Assembly (NCBI GenBank): GCA_937924755.1
Contig: CALEVZ010000057.1
Location: forward strand, 1 to 64,000
Direction of reading: 5' to 3'
Length of the DNA: 64,000 bases
Source: an uncultured bacterium
Lineage (GTDB): Bacteria; Acidobacteriota; Thermoanaerobaculia; Thermoanaerobaculales; Thermoanaerobaculaceae
The position numbers and the translations under genes were made by a program. Below, in pieces: positions 35,345-42,832 of this stretch (within the stretch, counting starts at the first letter, position 1; the number at the start of each line of letters is the position of its first letter). Below the pieces are notes generated by a model. The model saw only the letters and a list, made by a program, of their open reading frames with translations, was not told the DNA's origin and did not search any database.

Positions 35345-36465
35345 ACACCGCCTTACCAGCCCCGCGCCGTAACGTCCCCCTGGCGCCACACACCACCCTG
35401 GAGCTGGGAGGTCGGGCCGGGTTTTTCCTGGAGATAGCGCGGGAGAGTGAGCTCCTCGAAATGTTGCGCTGGGCGGCGGTGCAGGGATTGCCCGCCGCCC
35501 TGCTGGGGGGCGGCTCCAACGTGGTGGTGGACGATGAGGGTTTTCCCGGCCTGGTGGTGCGCGTCGCCACCCGGGGCATCGAGGTCGCCCGCAGCGACCA
35601 GGAGATTCTCCTCACAGCAGCGGCGGGGGAGCCCTGGGATGAGGTGGTGAGCCTGGCAGTGGGTGAGGGGTGGGCGGGCATCGAGTGTCTGTCGGGCATC
35701 CCCGGCACCACCGGCGCCACCCCCATCCAGAACGTGGGGGCCTACGGCCAGGAGATCGGGCAGGTGTTGCACTCGGTGCGCGCCCTCGATCGCTCCACCT
35801 GGGAGGTGGTCACTCTGCCGAAGGACGAGCTGCAGCTGGGATACCGCACCAGCCTGCTCCGGCGCCAGCCCGCCCGCTGGGCGGTGCTGGCGGTGACCCT
35901 GGCGCTGCGCCCCGGCGGAGAGGCTACCGTACGCTACCGTGAGCTCGAGAAGCTCCTCCTCGCCGGCGGCCGGGACCCCGGTCTGCCGCGGGTGCGGGAG
36001 GCCGTGCTGGAGCTGCGCCGGGTCAAGTCCATGCTCCTCACCCCCGACGATCCTAACCGCCGCTCGGTGGGGTCATTCTTTTTGAACCCCGTGGTGACCG
36101 CGGCGGTTGCTGAAAAAGTGGCGCGCCGAGCCGTTGACCTCGGCGATCTCGCCTGCCCTGACCACCTCCCCCGCTTCCCCTCCCCGCAGGGCCTCGTCAA
36201 GCTTCCCGCCGCCTGGCTGGTGGAACGGGCCGGCTTTCCACGCGGTTTCCGACGCGGGGTGGTGGGAGTCTCCAGCCGCCACGCTCTGGCCCTCGTCCAC
36301 CACGGCGGCGGCACTGCCGCCGAGCTGCTCGCCCTCGCCGGCGACATCGTCACCGCCGTGGAGGAGCGCTTCGACGTGTCGCTCGTGCCGGAACCAACCG
36401 CCCTGGACGGCAGCCCCCTTTCGCTGCCTCGCACCTCCGGCGGCGGAGCCCGCCTCCGCCCCTGA
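35341..36465 (+). CDS. murB: UDP-N-acetylmuramate dehydrogenase
   Basis: Predicted to reduce UDP-GlcNAc enolpyruvate to UDP-MurNAc in peptidoglycan synthesis, using FAD and NADPH. Of 374 residues, the FAD-binding part has LGGGSNVVV and GIPGTTGATPIQNVGAYGQE, YRTS supplies the substrate-binding Tyr/Arg, and S245 in RSVGSFFLNP is the proton donor. LVERAGF and HHGGGTAAELLALAGDI (catalytic Glu) complete the domain. The YRTS pattern and an insertion around LLLAGG suit a type I enzyme. It is translationally coupled to the acylase-type gene, an unusual pairing, and is not in a mur/fts cluster here. Confidence 0.93.
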   Translation: MNTALPAPRRNVPLAPHTTLELGGRAGFFLEIARESELLEMLRWAAVQGLPAALLGGGSNVVVDDEGFPGLVVRVATRGIEVARSDQEILLTAAAGEPWDEVVSLAVGEGWAGIECLSGIPGTTGATPIQNVGAYGQEIGQVLHSVRALDRSTWEVVTLPKDELQLGYRTSLLRRQPARWAVLAVTLALRPGGEATVRYRELEKLLLAGGRDPGLPRVREAVLELRRVKSMLLTPDDPNRRSVGSFFLNPVVTAAVAEKVARRAVDLGDLACPDHLPRFPSPQGLVKLPAAWLVERAGFPRGFRRGVVGVSSRHALALVHHGGGTAAELLALAGDIVTAVEERFDVSLVPEPTALDGSPLSLPRTSGGGARLRP

Positions 36466-36480
36466 CCCTGTCCGCGGCCC

Positions 36481-36610
36481 TGCCGTGTGTCCTTGACCGT
36501 GTCCGTGCCCCTGGGTGCGCGGGCCTCCAGCCCGCCCTCACGGCCGGTCCGCTTTGCCCCGGCCGGAACGGTGTCCGTGTCCGTGCCCGTGTCCGTGTCG
36601 GTGTCGCCCG
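36481..36610. repeat. Intergenic GC-hairpin repeat element, copy A
   Basis: The 36466-36788 gap has no gene. A hairpin GCGGGC-CTCCA-GCCCGC (36519-36535) lies inside a 29-bp core (36512-36540) that recurs inverted at 42685-42713 with one mismatch. It is flanked by GTGTCC / GTGCCC tandem-like tracts (36487-36510 and 36570-36606). Confidence 0.65.
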
Positions 36611-36788
36611 GGCGGCGTGGCCTCGTCGCCCCAGGGCAGCGGGGGCAGTGCTCGGGTTGCCGGGCTGGCCCGGAGCACCGGCCTTGACACCCAGAACTCC
36701 CCGCGATGAACCTTTCACTGATGCGCTTCGTCTAAGAGGGTGTGACACTGCGGGTTGAGCAGCGGCAAACCTGCATGGGAGGCACATC

Positions 36789-37016
36789 ATGGCGTGCGTG
36801 GCACATGAGGTCAGCACAGGGGCGCAGAGGCGAGGCGGGGTCGCCGTCATTGCCGACTGGGGCGATGGGGCGGAGGTGGTGATGGCGCCCCTGAGTGGAG
36901 ATCCCCGCGTGGGCGATCGCTTCAGCTACGGGGGCGTGGAGTGGGTGGTGGTGCGCGCCAAGGACCACCTGCGCGGCCCGGTGGCCGTTCCCGTCGCCTC
37001 CTGGAGCGCTTGGTGA
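36789..37016 (+). CDS. Small protein of unknown function coupled to RidA
   Basis: A 75-residue protein, mostly beta by pattern (GVAVIADWGDGAEVVM; FSYGGVEWVVVRAKD), without signal peptide or cysteine cluster (one Cys at position 3). GGGAGG lies 6 nt before the ATG. Its stop overlaps the GTG of the RidA gene (GTGA), so co-translation is likely. I do not recognise the family; the small SH3-like barrel pattern is suggestive only. Confidence 0.55.
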   Translation: MACVAHEVSTGAQRRGGVAVIADWGDGAEVVMAPLSGDPRVGDRFSYGGVEWVVVRAKDHLRGPVAVPVASWSAW

Positions 37017-37399
37017 GGGAAATCACGGCGATCCGCACCGCGGCCGCTCCAGCCCCCGCCGGGCACTACAGCCAGGCCATCGTTTACGGCGGCCTGGTGT
37101 ACGTGTCGGGCCAGCTCCCCCTCGACCCCGGCAGCGGCGTACCGGTCGGCGGCGATGCCGGCACCCAGACCCGGGCGGCGCTGTCCCACCTGGCGGCCAT
37201 CCTCGTCACCGCCGGTAGCAGTCTCCAGCGCGTGCTACGCACCACCGTCTACGTCAGCGACATCGCCCTGTGGGGCGAGGTCGATGCCGCCTATGCCCAG
37301 GTCTTCGGCAAGTACCGCCCGGCCCGCAGCGTGGTGCCCACGCGAGAGCTCCACTACGGCTGTCTGGTCGAAATCGACGCCATCGCGGCGATCGATTAG
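37013..37399 (+). CDS. RidA/YjgF/UK114-family enamine/imine deaminase
   Basis: A 128-residue cytosolic trimer-forming protein predicted to hydrolyse reactive enamines and imines such as 2-aminoacrylate. HYSQAIVYGGLVYVSGQLPLDP, TQTRAALSHLAAIL, VLRTTVYVSDI and ARSVVPTRELHYGCLVEIDAIA are the family segments; the Arg in ARSVV corresponds to the active-site Arg. The GTG start at 37013 overlaps the previous stop and gives the standard family length. It converges on the HD-type gene with a 4-bp stop overlap. Confidence 0.9.
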   Translation: MREITAIRTAAAPAPAGHYSQAIVYGGLVYVSGQLPLDPGSGVPVGGDAGTQTRAALSHLAAILVTAGSSLQRVLRTTVYVSDIALWGEVDAAYAQVFGKYRPARSVVPTRELHYGCLVEIDAIAAID

Positions 37400-38559
37400 C
37401 CGGGCGAGATCCCGGCCGGGGTGACACCCCGCACCAAGAACTCGGGGTCGTCGCGGAAGTTCATGAAGATGACGATGAACGCCAGTGCCGCCGCCACCAT
37501 CAGGTCCTTGTCGGCATAAAGCTCCTCCAGCTTGCGCTGGCGCGCCTGGGAAGAGGGCGCATCGAAGCGCTCCAGAAACAACCCGTCCAGGCGGTTGGAC
37601 GGGTTGACCCGGGTGACGGCGGAAATGCCGCCGGTGCGGCAATAGGCGAGGGTTTCTGCCAGTAGCTCGTGCTGGCGGCCCGTCTCGGTGACGTGGTAAG
37701 TGAACAGGTGCAGCACCACCCGCTGCGCCTCCCGCATGGAGGCGGTGGCAATGGCGTCGAAGAGCACTTTCACCGTGGCGTCATCGCCGGGGCTCAAGCG
37801 CTGTCGGACCAGGGACAGCACCACGGTGTTCTTGAAGAGTTCGTACAGGCGCCGCGCACCGTCCAGCGGGGCGCGCTGGGGGTGCGGCCGCGCCGGGGTT
37901 TCCGCCGGCATGGCCCGGTGCAGCATGGTGCGAAAGAGGAGGGCGAAGAAATCGACCCCCTCCAGGGGGTCGCGGAAGTCAATCCGCATGTCCAGCGTGT
38001 TGTCCAGACGGTCGGCCAGCTTGACGCGCACTAGCTCCGGAGTGATGGGGGCGCGGTCCAGAACGCGACCGATGTAATGATAGTAGGTCTCTCCATCGGG
38101 ACGGCGGGTGAGCACATCCAGCCGCTCCATCAGGTACCACTCGCTGGAGGGATCGATTTGCCGCAACAGGCCAGCGAGGTGTCCCTCCAGCGCTTGCCAC
38201 TCCTCGTGGGGGAAGTCGGATTCCAGGATGTCTTCGAACTTGTCGTGCAGCAGCTCGGTGAGGAGATCCAGGAGGTTGACCTGCGGCTGCGCCCGCGCCA
38301 GCAGCGCCGTGGCGCGCAGCGGGTGGAGGACGGCGAGCGGGCCCAGGCGCCGCTGTTTACCGCTGTAAGCGCGCTCCAGATAGGCCAGCACGCCTTCCAA
38401 AACGGTCAGTTCGCCGGAGGGAAGTTGTCTCCCGTCGAGGATGGTTTCGATGATCGAGGCGCGCCCCACTCCAGCGGCCGAGAGCTGGTAATTAAGCGCC
38501 GCGGACAGACGGAAAAACTCGTTGAGGTCGTGCAGCACCACAAGAGGTAAGGATAGCAA
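37396..38559 (-). CDS. HD-domain protein, SpoT/MESH1-like
   Basis: About 387 residues. LAVLHPLRATALLARA with LLTELLHDKFEDIL and RVKLADRLDNTLDMR mirrors the HD hydrolase half of RelA/SpoT proteins, where His, the HD pair (here LLHDKFED) and KLADRLxN line the Mn site that removes pyrophosphate from (p)ppGpp. No synthetase, TGS or ACT domain is present. The C-terminal 150 residues are helical with a weakly hydrophobic end (DLMVAAALAFIVIFM). The start is uncertain: TTG at 38559 or GTG at 38541. It lies downstream of the M23 peptidase on the same strand. Substrate inferred only from motif. Confidence 0.6.
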   Translation of the reverse strand: MLSLPLVVLHDLNEFFRLSAALNYQLSAAGVGRASIIETILDGRQLPSGELTVLEGVLAYLERAYSGKQRRLGPLAVLHPLRATALLARAQPQVNLLDLLTELLHDKFEDILESDFPHEEWQALEGHLAGLLRQIDPSSEWYLMERLDVLTRRPDGETYYHYIGRVLDRAPITPELVRVKLADRLDNTLDMRIDFRDPLEGVDFFALLFRTMLHRAMPAETPARPHPQRAPLDGARRLYELFKNTVVLSLVRQRLSPGDDATVKVLFDAIATASMREAQRVVLHLFTYHVTETGRQHELLAETLAYCRTGGISAVTRVNPSNRLDGLFLERFDAPSSQARQRKLEELYADKDLMVAAALAFIVIFMNFRDDPEFLVRGVTPAGISPG

Positions 38560-38573
38560 AGGCCGCCGCGAGA

Positions 38574-39407
38574 TCAGGGGCGGATGTCGGCAAACTCAGG
38601 CGAGCGGGCCAGAAGCAGCGCCGGGTCCACCCGGGCGCCGTGCCAACGAAACCCCAGGTGGAGGTGCGGCCCGGTGGCCCGCCCCGTGGCGCCCACCTTG
38701 CCCACCACCTGCCCGGCCTTGACGTCGTCGCCTTCCTTTACCGTTACCCGGCTCAGGTGAAACACCATCGAGATCAGCCCACCGCCGTGGTCGATGTACA
38801 CGCTCCTGCCGGCAAAGAAGTGATCGCCCACCATCACCACCCGACCGGGCGCCACCGCCAGCACCGGGGTACCCGCCGCCACCTTGTAGTCGATGCCCGA
38901 GTGGGGCGAGCGCGGCTCGCCGTTGAACACCCGGCGAGCGCCGAAATTATCCCCCTTCGCCTCGGCCTGCAGCGGCGCCGCCAGCGGCAGGGTGAAGCGC
39001 GGACGGGTATGCAACTCCCACAGACGTGCCACCTCGGCCGCTTCCCTGCGGGTGCGCTCCAGATCCTGCTTAGACAGGTGCACCTTGCGGTCGTCGACCT
39101 TCAAATGTTGCTCTGGGTAGGGGTAAGGGCCGACCCGCAGGACGGCTGTCTCTTTCCGGTTACCGCGGAGGCGCTCCACGGTCAGCGCGCCGGTGGCTTC
39201 CAGATCCACGGGAAAGTAACACGTTCCCCCGAGAGGCGCCCAGGTGCGCCCGTAGGCCGCGCAGGCGGTGACACCTTCACCCTGCCAGCGCGCCACCCCG
39301 CCAGGCCGTACCGTCACCTGCAGCGGCTGCGTCCCCGCCGCGGCAGAAGTCAGTGCGGCCACTAGCAGCAGCGTGAACCAGACCCGGGACCCCATTGCCG
39401 CTCGCAT
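38574..39407 (-). CDS. M23-family metallopeptidase (LytM-like)
   Basis: A secreted or periplasmic peptidoglycan-active protein of 277 residues. The signal peptide MRAAMGSRVWFTLLLVAALT follows a GGAGG nine nt before the ATG at 39407. An N-terminal beta domain precedes the M23 lysostaphin fold: PHSGIDYKVAAGTPVLAVAPG with zinc ligands H and D, then HGGGLISMVFHLS and the HLHLG ligand/catalytic motif. All zinc-binding residues are present, so it should be an active endopeptidase rather than a degenerate activator. Confidence 0.88.
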   Translation of the reverse strand: MRAAMGSRVWFTLLLVAALTSAAAGTQPLQVTVRPGGVARWQGEGVTACAAYGRTWAPLGGTCYFPVDLEATGALTVERLRGNRKETAVLRVGPYPYPEQHLKVDDRKVHLSKQDLERTRREAAEVARLWELHTRPRFTLPLAAPLQAEAKGDNFGARRVFNGEPRSPHSGIDYKVAAGTPVLAVAPGRVVMVGDHFFAGRSVYIDHGGGLISMVFHLSRVTVKEGDDVKAGQVVGKVGATGRATGPHLHLGFRWHGARVDPALLLARSPEFADIRP

Positions 39408-39535
39408 GGTACACAACCTCCGCTCGGCGCGAGGGAATCGGGGCCGGCGTGGTCACGTTGGGGAGGGGCGGAGGGTTGACCATGGGCAGTCGGGGTGCGG
39501 GGGTGGCGAGCGCCCGCTCCAGTTGGGGCGCGGCT

Positions 39536-40231
39536 ATGGCAGTTCGCCACGTGGTGCCCGAGCTGATGGACGATCCAGCCCTCCCCGCCGCCGAGCATCG
39601 GCTGGCCCTCACCGGGTTGGCGCGGATCAACTTCCTGAGCGCCGCCGCAGGCAGCTTTCGCACCCCCTTGCGCCAGCTGTGCCAGCGGCAGCCCCGGCGG
39701 GCGGTGCGCGTCCTGGATGTGGCCAGTGGCGGAGGCGACGTCGCCGTCCGCCTGGCCCGTTGGGCGCGCCGGCAGGCCCTGCCCCTCACCCTCGCCGGGT
39801 GCGACGTGAGCCCCCGGGCCGTGGAGAAGGCCACAGCGCGAGCCGCACGACATCACATCGACATCAGCTTCTTTACCCATGATGTCGTCAGCAACGGCGT
39901 TCCCTCGGGCTACGACGCGGTGATTTCTTCTCTCTTCCTGCACCACCTTCCTACCTTGCGGGCACAGGAGGTGCTGGCCGCCATGGCCGCAGCCGCCAAG
40001 TTGGTGGTGATCAATGACCTCCTGCGTTCACCCGCGGCCTACGCTCTGGCGTGGGCGGGCACGCGGATACTCTCCCGCTCCCCGGTGGTGCGCTTCGACG
40101 GCCCGGCCTCGGTGCGCGCCGCCTTCACCCTCCCCGAGGTGCGCGCCCTGGCCGACGCCGCTGGCCTGACTGGGGCCACCATCCGCTGGCGGTGGCCGTT
40201 TCGCTTTCTCCTCACCTGGTGGCGGCCATGA
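39536..40231 (+). CDS. Class I SAM methyltransferase of the type III PKS cassette
   Basis: A 231-residue methyltransferase with motif I VLDVASGGGDVAVRLARWA, an acidic loop GCDVSPRAVEKATARA and SSLFLHHLP. The N-terminal RHVVPELMDDPALPAAEHRLAL is typical of a subgroup found next to type III polyketide synthases. I chose the ATG at 39536; one at 39482 would add 18 residues. Its stop overlaps the ATG of the flavoprotein gene (ATGA). A phenolic or pyrone hydroxyl, or a ring carbon, of the polyketide product is the likely target (inference). Confidence 0.75.
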   Translation: MAVRHVVPELMDDPALPAAEHRLALTGLARINFLSAAAGSFRTPLRQLCQRQPRRAVRVLDVASGGGDVAVRLARWARRQALPLTLAGCDVSPRAVEKATARAARHHIDISFFTHDVVSNGVPSGYDAVISSLFLHHLPTLRAQEVLAAMAAAAKLVVINDLLRSPAAYALAWAGTRILSRSPVVRFDGPASVRAAFTLPEVRALADAAGLTGATIRWRWPFRFLLTWWRP

Positions 40232-41394
40232 GCGTCGGCCTCATTGCCGCGGCCACCCGCCAGTGGGATGCGGTGGTGATCGGCGCCGGCCCGGCCGGGG
40301 CGCTGGAAGCGGCTCTGCTGGCCCGCCGCGGTCTCGCCGTTCTCCTCGTTGACAAGGCCCACTTTCCTCGCCCAAAGGTCTGTGGTGGGTGCCTCAACGC
40401 CGCGGCCCTGGCGGCGCTGCAGGCGGCCGGGGTGGGCGACCTACCATGGCAGCTGGGAGCAGAACCGCTCAGTCGCTTGCAGGTCTCCAGTCGGCGGCGG
40501 CGCGCCACGGTCTCACTGCGCCCGGGCGCGGGGATCTCCCGCGGCACCCTGGACGCCGGACTGGTAGCCGCCGCCATCACCGCGGGGGTCGTGTTTCTCG
40601 ATGGCGTTCGCGCCCGGGCGGGACTCGCGACCGATCAGGGTCGCCCCGTTCACCTCAGCCGTGGCAGCGAACAGGTGACGGTACAGGCTCGCCTTGTAGT
40701 GGTCGCTTCAGGCCTCGGACCCTTGCCCGTCGAGGACGCCGACCAGCTGCCCGCCACGGTCGCCCCCAACGCTCGCCTCGGCGCCGGTACCAGCGCTCCC
40801 CACGCCCCCCCGCAGGTGCCGCCCGGCGTCATCGTGATGATGATCGGCGACGGGGGCTACGTGGGCCTTGTCCGGGTCGAAAATGGCGCCCTCAACGTGG
40901 GTGCTGCCTTCGATCCGGAATTTGTCAAGGCAGCCGGCGGACTCGGGGAAGCCGCTGCGACACTGGTCGAGGCCGCTGATGCGCCCTTAATAGGTAACCT
41001 GCTGCGGTCGCTGCGCTGGCGGGGCACCCCTCCCCTCACCTTCCGACGGCGGATCCTGGCGAGGAAGCGACTCTTCGTCCTCGGCGATGCGGCCGGCTAC
41101 GTCGAACCCTTTACCGGCGAGGGCATGGCCTGGGCGCTCACCGGCGCCCTGGCGCTGGCACCCCTGGCTGCGGCCGCCGCCACAAGCTGGAACGAGCAGC
41201 TCCAGCGGCACTGGGAGAGTGAACACGCCCGGCTGGTGGGTCGACGACGACGCCTCTGTCGGGCCGTGGCCTCCGGCCTTCGCCGTCCCTGGTTGACGGC
41301 GCTCAGCCTGCACCTGCTGCGGGTCCTCCCCCAGCTGGCAGCGCCGGCGGTGCGGGCCATCAATGCCCCGCCACGCCGACTGGTCGAACTCTAG
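40228..41394 (+). CDS. FAD-dependent oxidoreductase (geranylgeranyl-reductase / hydroxylase type)
   Basis: A 388-residue flavoprotein. The dinucleotide-binding motif VVIGAGPAGALEAALLARRG lies at 17-36, followed by PKVCGGCLNAAAL (the CGG segment of the geranylgeranyl reductase family) and VLGDAAGYVEPFTGEGMAWAL, the FAD-ribityl motif. No membrane segment. It is coupled to the methyltransferase by ATGA and lies 9 nt upstream of the ketosynthase gene. By analogy with flavoprotein partners of bacterial alkylresorcinol synthases, it may hydroxylate the aromatic product or reduce a chain. Confidence 0.82.
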   Translation: MSVGLIAAATRQWDAVVIGAGPAGALEAALLARRGLAVLLVDKAHFPRPKVCGGCLNAAALAALQAAGVGDLPWQLGAEPLSRLQVSSRRRRATVSLRPGAGISRGTLDAGLVAAAITAGVVFLDGVRARAGLATDQGRPVHLSRGSEQVTVQARLVVVASGLGPLPVEDADQLPATVAPNARLGAGTSAPHAPPQVPPGVIVMMIGDGGYVGLVRVENGALNVGAAFDPEFVKAAGGLGEAAATLVEAADAPLIGNLLRSLRWRGTPPLTFRRRILARKRLFVLGDAAGYVEPFTGEGMAWALTGALALAPLAAAAATSWNEQLQRHWESEHARLVGRRRRLCRAVASGLRRPWLTALSLHLLRVLPQLAAPAVRAINAPPRRLVEL

Positions 41395-41403
41395 GAGACC
41401 TAC

Positions 41404-42480
41404 ATGTCCACGAGAATCCTTGGCCTCGCCACTGCCCTTCCCCCCGCCCGCGTCGCCCAGAGCGATGCCCTGGAGATGGCACTTCCCTTTACCCGTGCCA
41501 CTCCCGAGGAGGAGCGCACCCTGCGGGTGTTGTACCGCCGCAGCGGCGTCAAGTGGCGGGCCAGCGTGCTGCTGGAGCCGGGTGGTCAGGCCCCCAGCTT
41601 TTTCCCGCCTCCCGTCTCAGCCAGTGACCGTGGGCCATCCACCTCGATGCGCATGGCTCGCTATGAGCGGGACGTGGGTCCCCTGGCCCTGGCGGCGGCG
41701 GCCGCCGCCCTCGCCGACGCGGGCCTCCCGCCCCGCGACGTCGGCCAGCTGGTCACCGTCTCCTGCACCGGCTTCTTCGCTCCCAACTACGACGTGGAGG
41801 TGATCAAAGGGCTGGGCCTGCCGCCGTCCACGGGCCGGACCCACGTGGGGTTCATGGGGTGCCAGGGGGCCTTGAACGGTCTGCGCGTGGCCGACGCCTT
41901 GGCGCGGCGGGATCCCGGCCGCGGCGTCCTGCTGGTGGCCGCCGAGCTCTGCTCCCTTCACTATCAGTACGGCTTCGACCCCGATCAGACGGTGGCCAAC
42001 GCCCTCTTTGCCGACGGCGCCGCGGCCGCGGTGGTGGGTTCCCGGGAGGAGGGCCGCGCCTGGCAGCTGGTCGCCAACGGCGCCTGGCTCTTGCCCGATT
42101 GCGCCGACGCCATGACCTGGCGCATCGGTGACCACGGCTTCCTCATGACCCTCTCCGCCCGGGTGCCCGAGCTCATTGCCACTCACCTGCGCCCCGCTCT
42201 CACCGCCTGGCTCGACCAACACGGCCTGACCCTAGAGGACATTCGCACCTGGGCGATCCACCCCGGGGGTCCGCGCATCCTGTCGGCTACCGCCGAAGCG
42301 CTGCGGCTGCCACCGGAGGCAACCGCCGTGTCCCGCGACGTCCTGGCCGAGTGCGGCAACATGTCGTCGCCCACCATCCTGTTCATCCTGGATCGTCTGC
42401 GCCGCTCAGCCGCCCCCCTCCCTGGCGTCGCCCTCGCCTTCGGCCCCGGCCTGTCGGCGGAGGCGGCTCTATTCTTGTAA
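41404..42480 (+). CDS. Type III polyketide synthase (chalcone/alkylresorcinol synthase-like)
   Basis: A 358-residue homodimeric ketosynthase. The catalytic triad is complete: Cys153 (GFMGCQGALNGLR), His286 (WAIHPGGPRIL) and Asn319 (AECGNMSSPTILF). VSCTGFFAPNYDVEVIKGLGLP is the family's N-terminal signature, and GPGLSAEAALF closes the fold. It would load an acyl-CoA starter and extend with malonyl-CoA to a pyrone, resorcinol or phloroglucinol. The three-gene cassette suggests a methylated and oxidised phenolic lipid; the starter and cyclisation mode cannot be read. Confidence 0.92.
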   Translation: MSTRILGLATALPPARVAQSDALEMALPFTRATPEEERTLRVLYRRSGVKWRASVLLEPGGQAPSFFPPPVSASDRGPSTSMRMARYERDVGPLALAAAAAALADAGLPPRDVGQLVTVSCTGFFAPNYDVEVIKGLGLPPSTGRTHVGFMGCQGALNGLRVADALARRDPGRGVLLVAAELCSLHYQYGFDPDQTVANALFADGAAAAVVGSREEGRAWQLVANGAWLLPDCADAMTWRIGDHGFLMTLSARVPELIATHLRPALTAWLDQHGLTLEDIRTWAIHPGGPRILSATAEALRLPPEATAVSRDVLAECGNMSSPTILFILDRLRRSAAPLPGVALAFGPGLSAEAALFL

Positions 42481-42519
42481 TCCTCCCGGGGGGGAGGCGT
42501 AAGCTCGCCACGGCCTCTG

Positions 42520-42790
42520 GTCACTGTCCCGGACACGGTCAGGGAGACGGGGAAGAGAGGCACTCCTGCTTGTCCGAAAGGGGGCGATCAGGGCACGGCA
42601 CGAGTGCCCGGCCTCCCGGGAAAGGGACCCCGACACGGGCACAGGCACGGTCACCGTTGCGGCCGTGGGCGGTCGCACCGTCAATGAGGGCGGGCCGGAG
42701 GCCCGCGCACCCAACGCCAGGGACACGGTCACGGGCACCGACACAGTCCAGGACCTGGACAAGGCCACGGACGGGGACCTGTGGGCGGGT
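42520..42790. repeat. Intergenic GC-hairpin repeat element, copy B
   Basis: The 352-bp gap 42481-42832 between convergent genes has no plausible gene. It holds the 29-bp hairpin core at 42685-42713 (inverted relative to copy A, one mismatch) with ACACGG / GGCACGG tracts on both sides (42632-42656, 42720-42775). A second imperfect inverted repeat uses GGCACTC (about 42560) and GAGTGCC (about 42603). Confidence 0.65.
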
Positions 42791-42832
42791 AGGGTGCCCG
42801 GCAGGTTGAGGCGTTCGTGACGCGGGGTACGG

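Noticed and set aside
36570-36606. GTGTCC tract as a CRISPR or coding tandem repeat
   Set aside because: Unit lengths are irregular, there are no unique spacers of uniform size, and no cas genes are present.
36684-36712. TTGACA upstream of the small protein/RidA pair as a promoter
   Set aside because: No acceptable -10 hexamer occurs at 16-18 nt spacing (TGAACC or neighbours).
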